From Hirschia litorea (GTDB taxonomy: Bacteria; Pseudomonadota; Alphaproteobacteria; Caulobacterales; Hyphomonadaceae): DNA of 64,000 bases. Positions 38,051 through 47,629 of the stretch are shown one piece after another (the first letter of the stretch is position 1; each line of letters begins with the position of its first letter). The stretch covers positions 558,001 to 622,000 of the forward strand of contig NZ_JBHTBR010000002.1 of the NCBI RefSeq assembly GCF_042665075.1. The letters are read 5' to 3'. Made by a program: the position numbers and the translations under genes. The notes below the pieces were generated by a model that saw only the letters and a program-made list of their open reading frames with translations, searched no databases and was not told the origin of the DNA.

Positions 38051-39193
38051 ATGCGTTTTCTACCTGCATTTTTTACTGCTACCTCACTTCTTCTGAGTGG
38101 TACGTCTCTACCTGCCCTCGCGGATGCCTTAAATACAAAGGCAGACTACGCATATATTCTTGATGGAGATACAGGCTTAAGTCTTTATTCGAAGAATGGC
38201 GATGAAGCCTTTATTCCCGCCTCAATGACAAAAATCATGACGGCTTATGTTGTCTTTGAACGACTCCGTGATGGTCGTTTATCACTTGATGATGAGTTTG
38301 TTGTCTCCGAAACAGCTTGGCGCGAAGGTGGAGCTGCATCAGGTGGCTCGACAATGTTTTTAGACTTAGGTTCAAAGGTATCAGTACAGGATCTACTCCG
38401 TGGGATCATTATTCAATCAGGCAATGATGCCTGTATCGTAATCGCTGAAGCAATCAGTGGTTCACAAGAGGCTTTTGCAGAAGAAATGACACGACGCGCT
38501 CAAGAGCTAGGACTTAAAAGCGCACATTTTGAAAACCCAACTGGTCTTTATTCTGATAACCATCGTGTAAGTGCAGCAGACTTAGCAAAGCTTGCATACC
38601 TTACCATTACTGAATTCCCTGAGTATTATGATATTTATGCGGAAAAAGAATTTACGTGGAATGGCATTCGTCAACCAAATAGAAATCCACTTTTGGGTGA
38701 AGTTGACGGCGCTGATGGCTTAAAAACGGGACACTTAGAGATTTCTGGATATGGGTTGGTTGGGTCCGCAGTTAGAGACGGAAAACGACGCATTATTGTT
38801 TTAAATGGCTTAGAAAGTATCGCTGATAGAGCCTCAGAGGCCCGCCGTGTCATGCGAGCAGCGTTTAATGATTTTAAAGTAGTGGAAGTTATCCAACCCG
38901 ACCAAATTGTTGGTGAAGCAGAGGTATTTTTAGGTACGAAAAAGACGGTCGAGTTGAAAGCCAATGAATTGGTCAAAGCTGCTCTTCATTCAGACGCAAT
39001 AAGAGATATTGAGGTCGAACTTGTCTACTCTGGTCCCTTAAAGGCACCCCTGAAAGCAGGTGATATAGTTGGACAGATAGTTGTCACAGCCCCTGGCATG
39101 AATGAAATTGTAACCCCAGCCGTGATTGCCGAGTCAGTCGAACGCAAAAACCTTTTCGAACGTGCGTTAGTTGGCTTGGGATTAACTGGGTAA
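38051..39193 (+). CDS. D-alanyl-D-alanine carboxypeptidase (PBP5/6 family)
   Basis: A 380-residue low-molecular-weight penicillin-binding protein that trims stem peptides in the periplasm. It has a signal peptide (MRFLPAFFTATSLLLSG to about residue 24) and the three active-site motifs: SMTK (PASMTKIMTAY), SGN (QSGNDAC) and KTG (LKTGHLE). The PBP5 C-terminal domain and an amphipathic tail (about 355-380) follow. I start at the ATG at 38051; the longer frame adds 11 charged residues before the signal peptide. It lies 6 bases before tmk. Confidence 0.94.
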   Translation: MRFLPAFFTATSLLLSGTSLPALADALNTKADYAYILDGDTGLSLYSKNGDEAFIPASMTKIMTAYVVFERLRDGRLSLDDEFVVSETAWREGGAASGGSTMFLDLGSKVSVQDLLRGIIIQSGNDACIVIAEAISGSQEAFAEEMTRRAQELGLKSAHFENPTGLYSDNHRVSAADLAKLAYLTITEFPEYYDIYAEKEFTWNGIRQPNRNPLLGEVDGADGLKTGHLEISGYGLVGSAVRDGKRRIIVLNGLESIADRASEARRVMRAAFNDFKVVEVIQPDQIVGEAEVFLGTKKTVELKANELVKAALHSDAIRDIEVELVYSGPLKAPLKAGDIVGQIVVTAPGMNEIVTPAVIAESVERKNLFERALVGLGLTG

Positions 39194-39199
39194 GATAAC

Positions 39200-39844
39200 G
39201 TGCATACCTATAAGGGACGATTCATTACTCTCGAAGGCGGAGAAGGCGTTGGTAAATCAACGTTAGCAGCCAACTTAAAGCTGGAGTTAGAAAAAAAGGG
39301 CCAAAATGTAGTCCTGACGCGTGAACCCGGTGGCTCAATAGGTGGAGAAACAATAAGAACCCTTGTTTTAAATCCACCACATAGTGATGGTAGCTGGTCT
39401 CCTTTAACGCAAACCTTACTCTTTTTCGCTGCGCGAAGAGATCACCTTGAACACGTCATCATACCCGCATTAACTCGTGGAGATTGGGTAATTTGTGATC
39501 GTTTCACCGATTCAACGCGTGCCTATCAGGCGGTCGCTGGTGGTGTAGATCAAGACACTATAACTCAATTTGACACTATGGTCGTCGGTGAAAATCAGCC
39601 GGATTTAACATTAATACTTGATATGGCACTTGAAGACGCAGCTAAAAGGCGCGTTTTAAGAAATGGGCCTATTGATGCTTTTGAGAGCCTACCCCAAAGT
39701 TTTCACGAGAAAGTGCGGCACGCTTTTATTCAAATCTCACAAGTCCATCCAGAGCGTTGTTACTTAGTTGATGCGTCATTGGAGGCAACTGCAGTCACAC
39801 AAAAAGCGCTAGAAATAGTAAGCAATCGATTGAAACTATCATGA
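39200..39844 (+). CDS. tmk: Thymidylate kinase
   Basis: A 214-residue cytosolic kinase converting dTMP to dTDP. The P-loop is EGGEGVGKSTL (residues about 11-21), with the DR(Y/F) motif CDRFTDSTRAYQ and the usual REPGG substrate loop. The start is GTG at 39200. The stop overlaps the holB ATG by 4 bases, the common alphaproteobacterial tmk-holB pair. Confidence 0.96.
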   Translation: MHTYKGRFITLEGGEGVGKSTLAANLKLELEKKGQNVVLTREPGGSIGGETIRTLVLNPPHSDGSWSPLTQTLLFFAARRDHLEHVIIPALTRGDWVICDRFTDSTRAYQAVAGGVDQDTITQFDTMVVGENQPDLTLILDMALEDAAKRRVLRNGPIDAFESLPQSFHEKVRHAFIQISQVHPERCYLVDASLEATAVTQKALEIVSNRLKLS

Positions 39845-40818
39845 ATGATGACATTAATCGAAGTTTTGGGCCAGTTTACGGACATGAAGAGGTTCAAAAC
39901 GAGCTAATATATGCATTGAAGTCAGGTCGTATGCATCATGGATGGATGTTTACTGGGCCACGAGGCGTCGGAAAGTATAGATTAGCCTTGCAATTTGCTG
40001 CATCGCTTTTGTCCGGTCTCACCGATAAACTAGATCTAGAAACTGACGACCATACATCTCACTTGATACTCAATAGCTCACATCCTGATCTTCGAACAGT
40101 GCAACGTCCATTTGATGATAAAGGTAAGCAAAAATCAGAGATACCTGTTTCATCAATCCGTGACCTCATTAAGTTCTTCTCACTACGGCCGGCTATGGGG
40201 GGATGGAGAATAGCAATCATTGATTCATTGGATGAAATGAACCGAAATGGTGAAAATGCACTATTAAAAACGCTAGAAGAGCCACCACCTATGTCGCTCA
40301 TAATTCTAGTTGTACACGGCGAAACTCCAATTTTGCCAACAATTAAGAGCCGTTGCAGAACTTTACGTTTTGGTTCGTTAGAAGAAGAAAAAGCATTGCT
40401 AGCTTTGCAGAAGGCAGGACTTAAAGAAGTTGACGCTAGAGATGCTCTTTCTTTCGCTCCAGGGCGTCCTGGTAAAGCGATGCTATTGAGGTCAACTGAA
40501 GCGCGTAGTGCCGCGAGAGCAGCTAAATCAGCTGCATTGCATCCCAGATCATTAGATTTTCGCGATTTGTCTGAAGTTTTGTCAAATGCATCAAAAACAC
40601 CAGAGTCTTTTGATGCTGCCTTTAATTCATTATGTTTGGTTGCTTACAATGCAGCAAAAAACGCTGATAATCCAATAAAAGCAGGTGCTTGGGCTGAAAC
40701 ACATGAAAGTCTGGTTCAGCTTTCTGCTGAAACTAAAAACCTCAATCAAGATAAGTCACAAGCTGTAGCTAACGCCATTATGCAGCTGCAACGAACGGGA
40801 CGCATAGTAGGCCGATGA
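39841..40818 (+). CDS. holB: DNA polymerase III subunit delta-prime
   Basis: A 325-residue clamp-loader subunit. The P-loop-like GPRGVGKYRLA has Tyr at the usual Ser/Thr position, acceptable because delta-prime does not hydrolyse ATP. The sensor-like LKTLEEPPP and SRCRTLRF motifs are typical. No zinc-finger cysteines of the gamma type are evident. It overlaps tmk and tatD by 4 bases each. Confidence 0.93.
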   Translation: MNDDINRSFGPVYGHEEVQNELIYALKSGRMHHGWMFTGPRGVGKYRLALQFAASLLSGLTDKLDLETDDHTSHLILNSSHPDLRTVQRPFDDKGKQKSEIPVSSIRDLIKFFSLRPAMGGWRIAIIDSLDEMNRNGENALLKTLEEPPPMSLIILVVHGETPILPTIKSRCRTLRFGSLEEEKALLALQKAGLKEVDARDALSFAPGRPGKAMLLRSTEARSAARAAKSAALHPRSLDFRDLSEVLSNASKTPESFDAAFNSLCLVAYNAAKNADNPIKAGAWAETHESLVQLSAETKNLNQDKSQAVANAIMQLQRTGRIVGR

Positions 40819-41597
40819 AACCAGTTTTATTTGACAGTCATATCAATTTACATGGCGAACAATATGACAGCGATAGAGAAGAGGTTTTAACTAGAGCGCG
40901 CGAGCTTGGCGTCTCTCGGTTTATATCTATATGCGATAAACTAGAAAACTTCACTGTTATACGTGATCTTACTGAAAAGCACGACGATATGTGGTGCTCA
41001 GTAGGTGTGCATCCTCATTATGCTAAAGATTATTCAGAACTTGATGAGAATGAACTTATCAAAATAGCTCAAGATCCCAAAGTATGTGCAGTAGGAGAAA
41101 GCGGCCTCGATTTGCATTATGGTTACAGCGATATCGACCTACAGGAAAAAAGCTTTCGGAAGCACATATCAGCAGCACGACAATCAAGCTTACCTATTAT
41201 AATTCATAGTCGTGAAGCTGATGAATTAATGGGGAACATTTTAGAAGATGAAATGACTAAAGGTCGTTTTCAACCACTTATGCATTGTTATACTTCTGGA
41301 ATGCAGTTAGCCGAGCGCGCCATGAAGCTTGATGCATACTTTTCAATCTCCGGTATTATCTCTTTCAAAAAGGCCGATGATGTTCGTGCAGTTGCTTTAG
41401 AAATGCCCTTGAATCGGGTAATTCTTGAAACTGATTGTCCATATTTGGCACCCATGCCTTACCGTGGTCGCCGTAACGAACCAGCCTATCTTTTAGAAGT
41501 TTGTAGATCGTTTGCAGAACTTAGAGGCATGACTGTTGAAGAAATGGCCAATCTAACCACAGAGAACTGCTTACGTTTGTTTGGGCGCGTTAAATGA
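40815..41597 (+). CDS. tatD: TatD-family metal-dependent hydrolase with HxN first motif
   Basis: A 260-residue TIM-barrel hydrolase (DNase or D-aminoacyl-tRNA deacylase-like family). Metal-ligand motifs seen are GESGLDLHY, IIHSREA, HCYTSG and ETDCPYLAP. The first motif reads DSHINLHG, so the canonical HxH (DTHCHLD) is H9-x-N11. This may weaken or shift one metal ligand, or be a lineage variant. It overlaps holB and the MBL-fold gene by 4 bases. Confidence 0.9.
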   Translation: MKPVLFDSHINLHGEQYDSDREEVLTRARELGVSRFISICDKLENFTVIRDLTEKHDDMWCSVGVHPHYAKDYSELDENELIKIAQDPKVCAVGESGLDLHYGYSDIDLQEKSFRKHISAARQSSLPIIIHSREADELMGNILEDEMTKGRFQPLMHCYTSGMQLAERAMKLDAYFSISGIISFKKADDVRAVALEMPLNRVILETDCPYLAPMPYRGRRNEPAYLLEVCRSFAELRGMTVEEMANLTTENCLRLFGRVK

Positions 41598-42412
41598 GCC
41601 AAAATCAAGGTAGAATTCAGTTTAGAATACTTGGGTGTGGATCTTCCGGTGGCGTTCCGCGCATTAATGGCGATTGGGGGGTATGTGACCCCGAAGAAAA
41701 GAGGAATCGCCGCTCACGGTGCTCTGTGCTTGTGAGAAAGTGGGATGATCCGTCCGGTGATCCTACACAAATTCTAATTGATACGTCGCCAGATATGCGC
41801 GAACAGCTATTAGCAGCAAACGTTAAATACCTTGATGCAGTCATCTACACTCATGATCACGCGGACCAAACTCATGGAATCGATGATTTAAGAGCAATCG
41901 CATATACAAACAAAATTCGACTTCCAGTTCATATGGATGCGGTTACGGGTGCATCCCTTATGAAGCGATTTGCATATTGTTTTTATGGTGGAGGTGGATA
42001 CCCTTCAATTTTAGATCCTCAATTGGATGTCGAAGTAGGCACAAGTTTGAATATTGACGGTCGTGGAGGTAACATTTCGATACTTCCTTTGGATCAAGAC
42101 CATGGGCGTATTCGTTCGCTAGGATTTCGGGTGGGTTCAATTGCATATTGCAATGATACGGTAGGACTTCCAGATCCTACCTTGGATGCCTTACAAGGCG
42201 TAGATACACTCATAGTAGATGCTTTGAGATATACTGAACATCCATCTCATGCACACCTTGATTTGGCATTAAGTTGGATAGACAGTGTAAAGCCCAAGCG
42301 CGCAATACTTACCAATTTACATATAGATATGGACTATCAAACCTTGTGTCGTGAATTACCTGTAGGTGTCATGCCCGCTTATGATGGAATGACATTGGAA
42401 GGTGATCTTTAG
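41594..42412 (+). CDS. MBL-fold metal-dependent hydrolase (PhnP-like)
   Basis: A 272-residue metallo-beta-lactamase-fold protein with the core motif THDHADQTHGIDD near residues 94-106 and later histidines in QDHGRI and HLDLAL. An N-terminal LGCGSSGGVPRINGDWG stretch is typical of the PhnP-like group that often follows tatD. The substrate is unknown; a cyclic phosphodiester is plausible from the family. Last gene of the tmk-holB-tatD-MBL operon. Confidence 0.88.
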   Translation: MSQNQGRIQFRILGCGSSGGVPRINGDWGVCDPEEKRNRRSRCSVLVRKWDDPSGDPTQILIDTSPDMREQLLAANVKYLDAVIYTHDHADQTHGIDDLRAIAYTNKIRLPVHMDAVTGASLMKRFAYCFYGGGGYPSILDPQLDVEVGTSLNIDGRGGNISILPLDQDHGRIRSLGFRVGSIAYCNDTVGLPDPTLDALQGVDTLIVDALRYTEHPSHAHLDLALSWIDSVKPKRAILTNLHIDMDYQTLCRELPVGVMPAYDGMTLEGDL

Positions 42413-42421
42413 GGTTATTGG

Positions 42422-42461
42422 TTTTACATTTCACATAATGCTGATTATGCGTCATGTAAAA
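42422..42461. terminator. Bidirectional hairpin between convergent genes
   Basis: TTTTACAT at 42422 pairs with ATGTAAAA ending at 42461, with an inner ATAAT/ATTAT stem and internal loops. It lies 9 bases after the MBL-fold stop and about 70 bases from the convergent SDR gene. Confidence 0.5.
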
Positions 42462-42533
42462 TGCAGGTATTATTGTGAGCTATGATAGATTATTTCCGTG
42501 CACAGTATTTCCAATCGGATTTGGATGAGACCT

Positions 42534-43313
42534 TTAATTCACCCCGTCTTGTGGTTTATACCCAAGAACTTTTTTGGCATGTGAGTTGTCTCGAAATAGT
42601 TTGCGATTGTCAGATGTCGCCCAAAAGATATCGAATTTGATTTCTGGTGGAGCGTCAATGCAAAGCGTTGTTAGTTGCTGCAGATCACGATGACTTGACC
42701 AGTTAGCCTGCCCTCGACCAGGTCCTGCTACGTCGTCTTGAAGACAATAACTTATCCTCAGATTGATCACTGACATATCCGACGTAGCCGCATAATATCG
42801 ACCTAAATCTTCACCAAACAACTTAGTCACTCCGTAAAGTGATATGGGCTTTGGCTCAGAATACTCGTTTATCATTTCCCACGTTTCAGGGACTGGAATG
42901 TTGTCAGTTGATACGAGGGATTTATAAGGTTCTTCCAACTCATAACCGTTCGCAACAGCACCGGAGCTAGCGAGAATTACACGTTTTACACCAGATTGCT
43001 TAGCGGCCTCTAACACATTGTATGCGCCCACGATATTATCGCGAAGCATAATATCCCAGCCTGCATCCATTCCCTCGCTACTGCTCTGACCGCCGCCAGC
43101 CGCGAGGTTTAAGACCACATCAATGCCCTTCATTGCTGGGTATAGAGACTCGATGTCTCCAATATCAGCTTTAAAAACACGTTCGGAAGGAATTCCGTCC
43201 ACGCCACTCCTAGACAGAGCGCTAATTTCGTATCGTTCTTCGAGCGCTGGGCGTAAAGTACGCCCCACAACGCCGTTTAGCCCTGTAACGAGAAGTTTTA
43301 GTTTATTCTGCAT
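42534..43313 (-). CDS. NAD(P)-dependent epimerase/dehydratase (extended SDR)
   Basis: A 259-residue Rossmann enzyme. The dinucleotide motif TGLNGVVGR lies near residues 10-18, with LNLAAGGG, ASSGAVANG and the catalytic YxxxK as YGVTK near residues 164-168. The closest type I can suggest is a sugar-nucleotide or uronate dehydrogenase-like SDR; the substrate is not determined. It follows the histidine kinase gene by about 64 bases on the same strand and could be expressed separately. Confidence 0.82.
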   Translation of the reverse strand: MQNKLKLLVTGLNGVVGRTLRPALEERYEISALSRSGVDGIPSERVFKADIGDIESLYPAMKGIDVVLNLAAGGGQSSSEGMDAGWDIMLRDNIVGAYNVLEAAKQSGVKRVILASSGAVANGYELEEPYKSLVSTDNIPVPETWEMINEYSEPKPISLYGVTKLFGEDLGRYYAATSDMSVINLRISYCLQDDVAGPGRGQANWSSHRDLQQLTTLCIDAPPEIKFDIFWATSDNRKLFRDNSHAKKVLGYKPQDGVN

Positions 43314-43377
43314 GATAACTCCAAGATTGGCTAATAAGCGAATGTGTAGTAGCCAGTTTCTCGACGCTAATTCACAC

Positions 43378-44133
43378 TCAAAACGTTGTTTTTATTGACG
43401 GTTCAAAACTAGGTTTAGGGATTGTAAAACTTATTTTAGTCCCGTTACCCACCTCTGATTTCAGAGAAATTTCTCCACCGTGTGCTTTTATAACTTTGTC
43501 AGCTAAAGCTAGACCCATTCCTGAGCCTGGAAATTCTTCGTTGGTAACTCCCCTACGTAGGATTTTGAAAACGTGTTGATACAATTTAGCTGGGATTCCT
43601 ATCCCATTGTCAACAAAATGCAACTGCCAAAAGTGAGGTAATTCTTCTGCCTGTATAGAAACAAGTGGTGGCATACTCTGTTTATGATAAATCAAAGCGT
43701 TTCTAATCAACTCTGCAAACACTATTTTTATGTGTGCTTTATCCGCCCAAACAATGGGAAGTTCCCCGACTTCAAAAATGGCCTTCGTATCAATTATTAA
43801 TGCACTGAATTCTGATCTTATTTCATCGATTAGCAGATTGCATTCCACCTCAGAATACGGTTGAGTTTCGGTATTCAATCTCGAGAACTTTAGCAGGCTA
43901 GCTAAAAGAGCTTTTCCGTTATCGGCACCGTCGATAACAAAATTTAAATAGCGTAAGGTTTTCTCATCAAAATTTGCGTCATTATGTTTTGCAATTATTC
44001 GCGCGAACCCTTCGATTTGTCTAAATGGTGCGCTTAGATCATGCGAAACGAGGTATGCGTATTCTTGGTACTCAGCCTTCAAATCAGCGAGTTCTTGACG
44101 AAGCTTAGTAAGATCATCCTCTGCACTAGACAT
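43378..44133 (-). CDS. Cytoplasmic sensor histidine kinase
   Basis: A 251-residue kinase core without membrane segments or sensor domain. A short coiled-coil start (DLTKLRQELADLKAEYQEY) leads into HisKA with VSHDLSAPFRQ (phospho-accepting His near residue 31) and HATPase boxes (VDNGIGIP; GSGMGLAL). It is the third gene of an operon behind a receiver and a large kinase. The phytochrome-type HDLSAPFRQ motif and the Rcp1-like partner suggest a phosphorelay branch. Confidence 0.88.
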   Translation of the reverse strand: MSSAEDDLTKLRQELADLKAEYQEYAYLVSHDLSAPFRQIEGFARIIAKHNDANFDEKTLRYLNFVIDGADNGKALLASLLKFSRLNTETQPYSEVECNLLIDEIRSEFSALIIDTKAIFEVGELPIVWADKAHIKIVFAELIRNALIYHKQSMPPLVSIQAEELPHFWQLHFVDNGIGIPAKLYQHVFKILRRGVTNEEFPGSGMGLALADKVIKAHGGEISLKSEVGNGTKISFTIPKPSFEPSIKTTF

Positions 44134-44147
44134 TGTAAAAGTGCCTT

Positions 44148-44603
44148 CTAATTATCTTTTTCTGTACTCAGGGGTAAGCAAACAATATCAACCCAAAAAT
44201 TTTCAACCTGTTGTACAACTTCCATAAACTTCAAGGCATCTACAGGCTTAACTATGTAACAATTTGCGTGAAGGTCATAGCTTGAAATAATGTCTTTATC
44301 AGCTTGTGAGCTAGTTAAAACAATGACGGGTATACGCTTTAAGTCAGAAGAATTTTTAATTGCTTCCAAGATTTCCCGCCCATCTGTTTTTGGTAAGTTT
44401 AAATCTAACAATACAATATCCGGTCGTGGTGCGTCCTCATATCCATTTCTACGAAATAGAAAGTCCATAGCAGCGTCACCATCTTTAGTTATGTGCAACG
44501 TATTGCGAAATTTGGCTTCTTCAAAAGCTTCGCGTGTTAGTTCGATGTCGCCGTCATTATCTTCTATGAGAAGAATATCGGCGAGCTTTGAGGTTCTATT
44601 CAT
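44148..44603 (-). CDS. Rcp1-type single-domain response regulator
   Basis: A 151-residue receiver of the type paired with bacteriophytochrome-like kinases. It has EDN near residues 14-16, phospho-acceptor Asp in DIVLLDLNLPKTDG (about residue 67), VLTSS and the lysine in IVKPVD. There is no output domain. It overlaps the upstream kinase stop by 4 bases and lies 14 bases before the second kinase. Confidence 0.9.
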   Translation of the reverse strand: MNRTSKLADILLIEDNDGDIELTREAFEEAKFRNTLHITKDGDAAMDFLFRRNGYEDAPRPDIVLLDLNLPKTDGREILEAIKNSSDLKRIPVIVLTSSQADKDIISSYDLHANCYIVKPVDALKFMEVVQQVENFWVDIVCLPLSTEKDN

Positions 44604-47212
44604 TGGTAGTTTCCATTGTTATGTTTGGCCAAAGTAAAGTAAAATACAGTGCCCTTGCCCTTAGTTGATTCCACCCATATTTCTCCTCCGTGACGGGCCA
44701 CAATTTTCTTGCAAATAGCTAGCCCGACACCGGTCCCTGAATATTCATCCTGTCTATGAAGCCTCTGAAAAACATCAAAAATTTTCTTTAGATGCCGTTC
44801 TTCAATACCAATTCCGTTGTCCTTTACAGAGAACCGCCAATGACTGCCGACGTCTTTGCATTTAACTTCAACACGCGGACAATTCTCAAGTGGTTGGTAT
44901 TTTAAGCCATTAATTATTAGGTTTTGAAAAAGTTGGTAAAGTTGAGTTTCATTGCCGATAACCTTTGGCAAATTGAAATAGGTAAGTTCACCACCGCATT
45001 CATCTAAGTTAGTTTGCATGATATTTTGAATGTCAGAATGAAGTTTCTCCAAATCTACGAGAACAGGTTTTTGTGTATCTCGATCCAAACTTGAATAGGC
45101 CAATATGTCTGCAATAAGATCTTGCGCTCTTGTTGCCCCGTCTATGACGTATTTAAAATACCTTTGACCTTTATCGTCTCCCTCAAGTTTGTGTTCTAGA
45201 TGGTTTTGAAGTTTAGTTGAAAAACTTCTGATCATTCTCAGTGGTTCTTGCATGTCATGCGAGCACACATAAGCGAACCTCTCTAACTCTTCATTCGAAT
45301 CATTTAATTTATCAAACAACTTGTCACGCGCACGTTCCACCTGCACGCGCTCGCTAATGTCTTTTATAATACCACTATATAAAATGCGATTTGAAATAGA
45401 AATTTGGCTGACAGACAGTTCCATAGGAAACTCAGTTTGGTCGCGCCGTAAACCGTGAACTTCTCTTCCAAATTCGATCACTTTATTGGATGGTTGTGAT
45501 TTGGATAAATGTTTATCATGCTCGGCTCGATAAGCTGCGGGCATGAGCAGTTTAATGTTTTTTCCGATGACCTCATCCCGAGCATATCCAAAGATCTTCT
45601 CACAGGCAGGGTTAAAGGTTTCGATTAAACCATCGGTATCTATTGTTATTAGTCCGTTCACAGCGTTTTCTACCACCACTCGGTAACGCTCTTCGCTATC
45701 TTGTAGCGCTTCCGTTTTTGATCTGAGGAGCTTATTTTTCCATTTGGAAAGAATAGTAGAGTAAACAAGAAAGCCAGTCAGCAAGGAAAAAAGAACGCCA
45801 CCAAATAAGACAACTTGCGGCAGAGAAGTCTGATGATCTCGTACAAATCTAGAATTCGCAGTAAGGGTGACAGCCCACTGCCTATCAAATGCGTTGATAG
45901 TTTTAAATGATTGAAAGTTTTTAAGTTTAGAAACTTCCGCGTTTCCTAATCCATTGTGGAACAGGACATTTGTGCCTTCTGTTACGTCCAAACTAAAACC
46001 ATCAATTTGGTCTGGTAAAATAACAGATTTCATAAAACTGGAGATTTCAAAGGTTGAGATCAGCACTCCAGAAGAAAGATTGTTCCTCTCTATGGGTATA
46101 TAGACTCTGAAACCAACTGCTCCACCTTCTAAATTCAACGGTGGAGATAATGTCGGTTTTTTAAACTTCACAGCTTTTTGAAACGACATTAAAGCATCGT
46201 TTTTGGAGGAATCTAAAACACCTATTGGCCCTTCGCTACGCTCCACTGTGTCTACCCAGCGTAAGTTTTTAGAGATATCCACCCATGCTATTCTTTGGAG
46301 TCCGACAAAATCCTCAAGATAATAACTTGTATCTTTAAGCCAGTCTTTCTGCGAAGTTAGAATGTTGCCCTCCAGACGCTTGGACATTCGCGTAAGAGCT
46401 TTTTCAATATGGTCTAATTGGTCTGAAATTCGCCTAGCTACGAAATTGACTTCTTCTTCTATGCTTTCTCTTACGATCTCCTGCTCTTGCTCGCGAAGTT
46501 TCTGCCACAAGGCTGCTGAAAGGAGGAGTGCTACAAAGATAGTAAAACCGCAAAACCAAAGATGGGCGCGCATTTCCCATTTTGCTGGGTCTTTCCACCA
46601 TGTAAAGGTAACAATGCTCAGTCCCACTGCAGCAAACGCAAAAGAGGTGTGTAAAGCCATTTTGGGAAAATTGATCCAGGCGTATGTCGTTTCTAGAGCA
46701 GCTATAGATCCAATGAATGCTACCACACCGAAGGCCAAAATTAGGGACCCCAATACTCTGGAAATTGTTTGAATATGGCGATAGGTATTGAAGAACACCT
46801 GTGAGATTAGAGCTCCTCCAACAAGTAAAAAACAAATACTCGTATTGGGAGACATTCTACCTGGAAAAGCGGCATTCGGAATTGGGTAGTACTTCATAAA
46901 AAGTAGATCTATGCCAACGTTAGTGTTGGACAGATATTGGTAAATCGTAGTGGCAGCTATGCACCAGACAAAGAGACTCGCAAAAAACACAATCTTATAT
47001 CGTTCATAGTGCAGGCTAAGAAGGCCAACACCAGACAAAACAAAGCACAAAGCTGTGTTGAACTGCATTATTGCAAATGAAGGAGGTAATTGAATTATAG
47101 GAGTATATTTTAAGAACCATCCGCCCAACACGAAGATTCCGATCAGCAGTGATAACCAGCCGGACAATTTTGCTGTCAATAAAAAAAGTCTTGCTGATCC
47201 TAAATTGTTCAT
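44600..47212 (-). CDS. Membrane CHASE/PAS sensor histidine kinase
   Basis: An 870-residue inner-membrane sensor kinase. About seven hydrophobic segments (to about residue 260) are followed by a periplasmic sensor of CHASE type (roughly 260-485), a closing helix, a PAS domain (about 520-640; GYARDEVIGKNIKLLMP), HisKA (VCSHDMQEPLRMI) and HATPase (KDNGIGIE; GTGVGLAI). I use the ATG at 47212 (MNNLGSA), preceded by a G-rich ribosome site. It starts a three-gene operon with a receiver and a second kinase. The signal is unknown. Confidence 0.87.
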   Translation of the reverse strand: MNNLGSARLFLLTAKLSGWLSLLIGIFVLGGWFLKYTPIIQLPPSFAIMQFNTALCFVLSGVGLLSLHYERYKIVFFASLFVWCIAATTIYQYLSNTNVGIDLLFMKYYPIPNAAFPGRMSPNTSICFLLVGGALISQVFFNTYRHIQTISRVLGSLILAFGVVAFIGSIAALETTYAWINFPKMALHTSFAFAAVGLSIVTFTWWKDPAKWEMRAHLWFCGFTIFVALLLSAALWQKLREQEQEIVRESIEEEVNFVARRISDQLDHIEKALTRMSKRLEGNILTSQKDWLKDTSYYLEDFVGLQRIAWVDISKNLRWVDTVERSEGPIGVLDSSKNDALMSFQKAVKFKKPTLSPPLNLEGGAVGFRVYIPIERNNLSSGVLISTFEISSFMKSVILPDQIDGFSLDVTEGTNVLFHNGLGNAEVSKLKNFQSFKTINAFDRQWAVTLTANSRFVRDHQTSLPQVVLFGGVLFSLLTGFLVYSTILSKWKNKLLRSKTEALQDSEERYRVVVENAVNGLITIDTDGLIETFNPACEKIFGYARDEVIGKNIKLLMPAAYRAEHDKHLSKSQPSNKVIEFGREVHGLRRDQTEFPMELSVSQISISNRILYSGIIKDISERVQVERARDKLFDKLNDSNEELERFAYVCSHDMQEPLRMIRSFSTKLQNHLEHKLEGDDKGQRYFKYVIDGATRAQDLIADILAYSSLDRDTQKPVLVDLEKLHSDIQNIMQTNLDECGGELTYFNLPKVIGNETQLYQLFQNLIINGLKYQPLENCPRVEVKCKDVGSHWRFSVKDNGIGIEERHLKKIFDVFQRLHRQDEYSGTGVGLAICKKIVARHGGEIWVESTKGKGTVFYFTLAKHNNGNYQ

Positions 47213-47629
47213 GATCCCCCCCACAGTACTTAACCTCTTTCTAATTATCTCCGTTCTCAACCGTCACCATTTCGTTCAGCCCTAAATTGTACTGTGATCG
47301 TACAGCCATCAAGCCTAAAACTCTATTATACGTTGAATAATTCCAAAATTACTTAGTGCGCTATTGTTCTTCTTTGCATCTGAACTAAATTCGTTTTGTA
47401 TGCATTTCCGATATAGGAATGCGGAAACCACTTGAAAAACTGAATTGGAATGCAATTAATAGTATGTTTTTATGAGGAATATTATAAAACTATCAGCATT
47501 TCGGCTAACGAATACTGAATTGGTTTGAACACTCTTGCAGAAAACTTTAGCTCACACTTTGAGACTAGTATAATATAGCGCCACAACGGCAAAAAAATAG
47601 AATATCTACAAAAACCTTCACCTGACGCA
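47213..47629. other. Intergenic region upstream of the sensor-kinase operon
   Basis: 417 AT-rich bases with no convincing gene. Near the kinase start lies a perfect TGTAC-N7-GTACA repeat (47288-47304). The rest shows only short A/T runs. Promoters for the kinase operon must lie here; the FGE-like gene ends at the far side without an obvious terminator. Confidence 0.55.
47288..47304. promoter_or_regulatory. Lux-box-like palindrome upstream of the sensor-kinase operon
   Basis: TGTAC-TGTGATC-GTACA, a 17-bp perfect inverted repeat, 76 bases before the kinase start. On the minus strand it reads CTGTACGATCACAGTACA, which partly resembles the Vibrio lux box. The regulator is unknown. Confidence 0.35.

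Noticed and set aside
39955..39990. HolB P-loop with Tyr in place of Ser/Thr
   Set aside because: Delta-prime subunits do not need ATP hydrolysis and often have degenerate P-loops.
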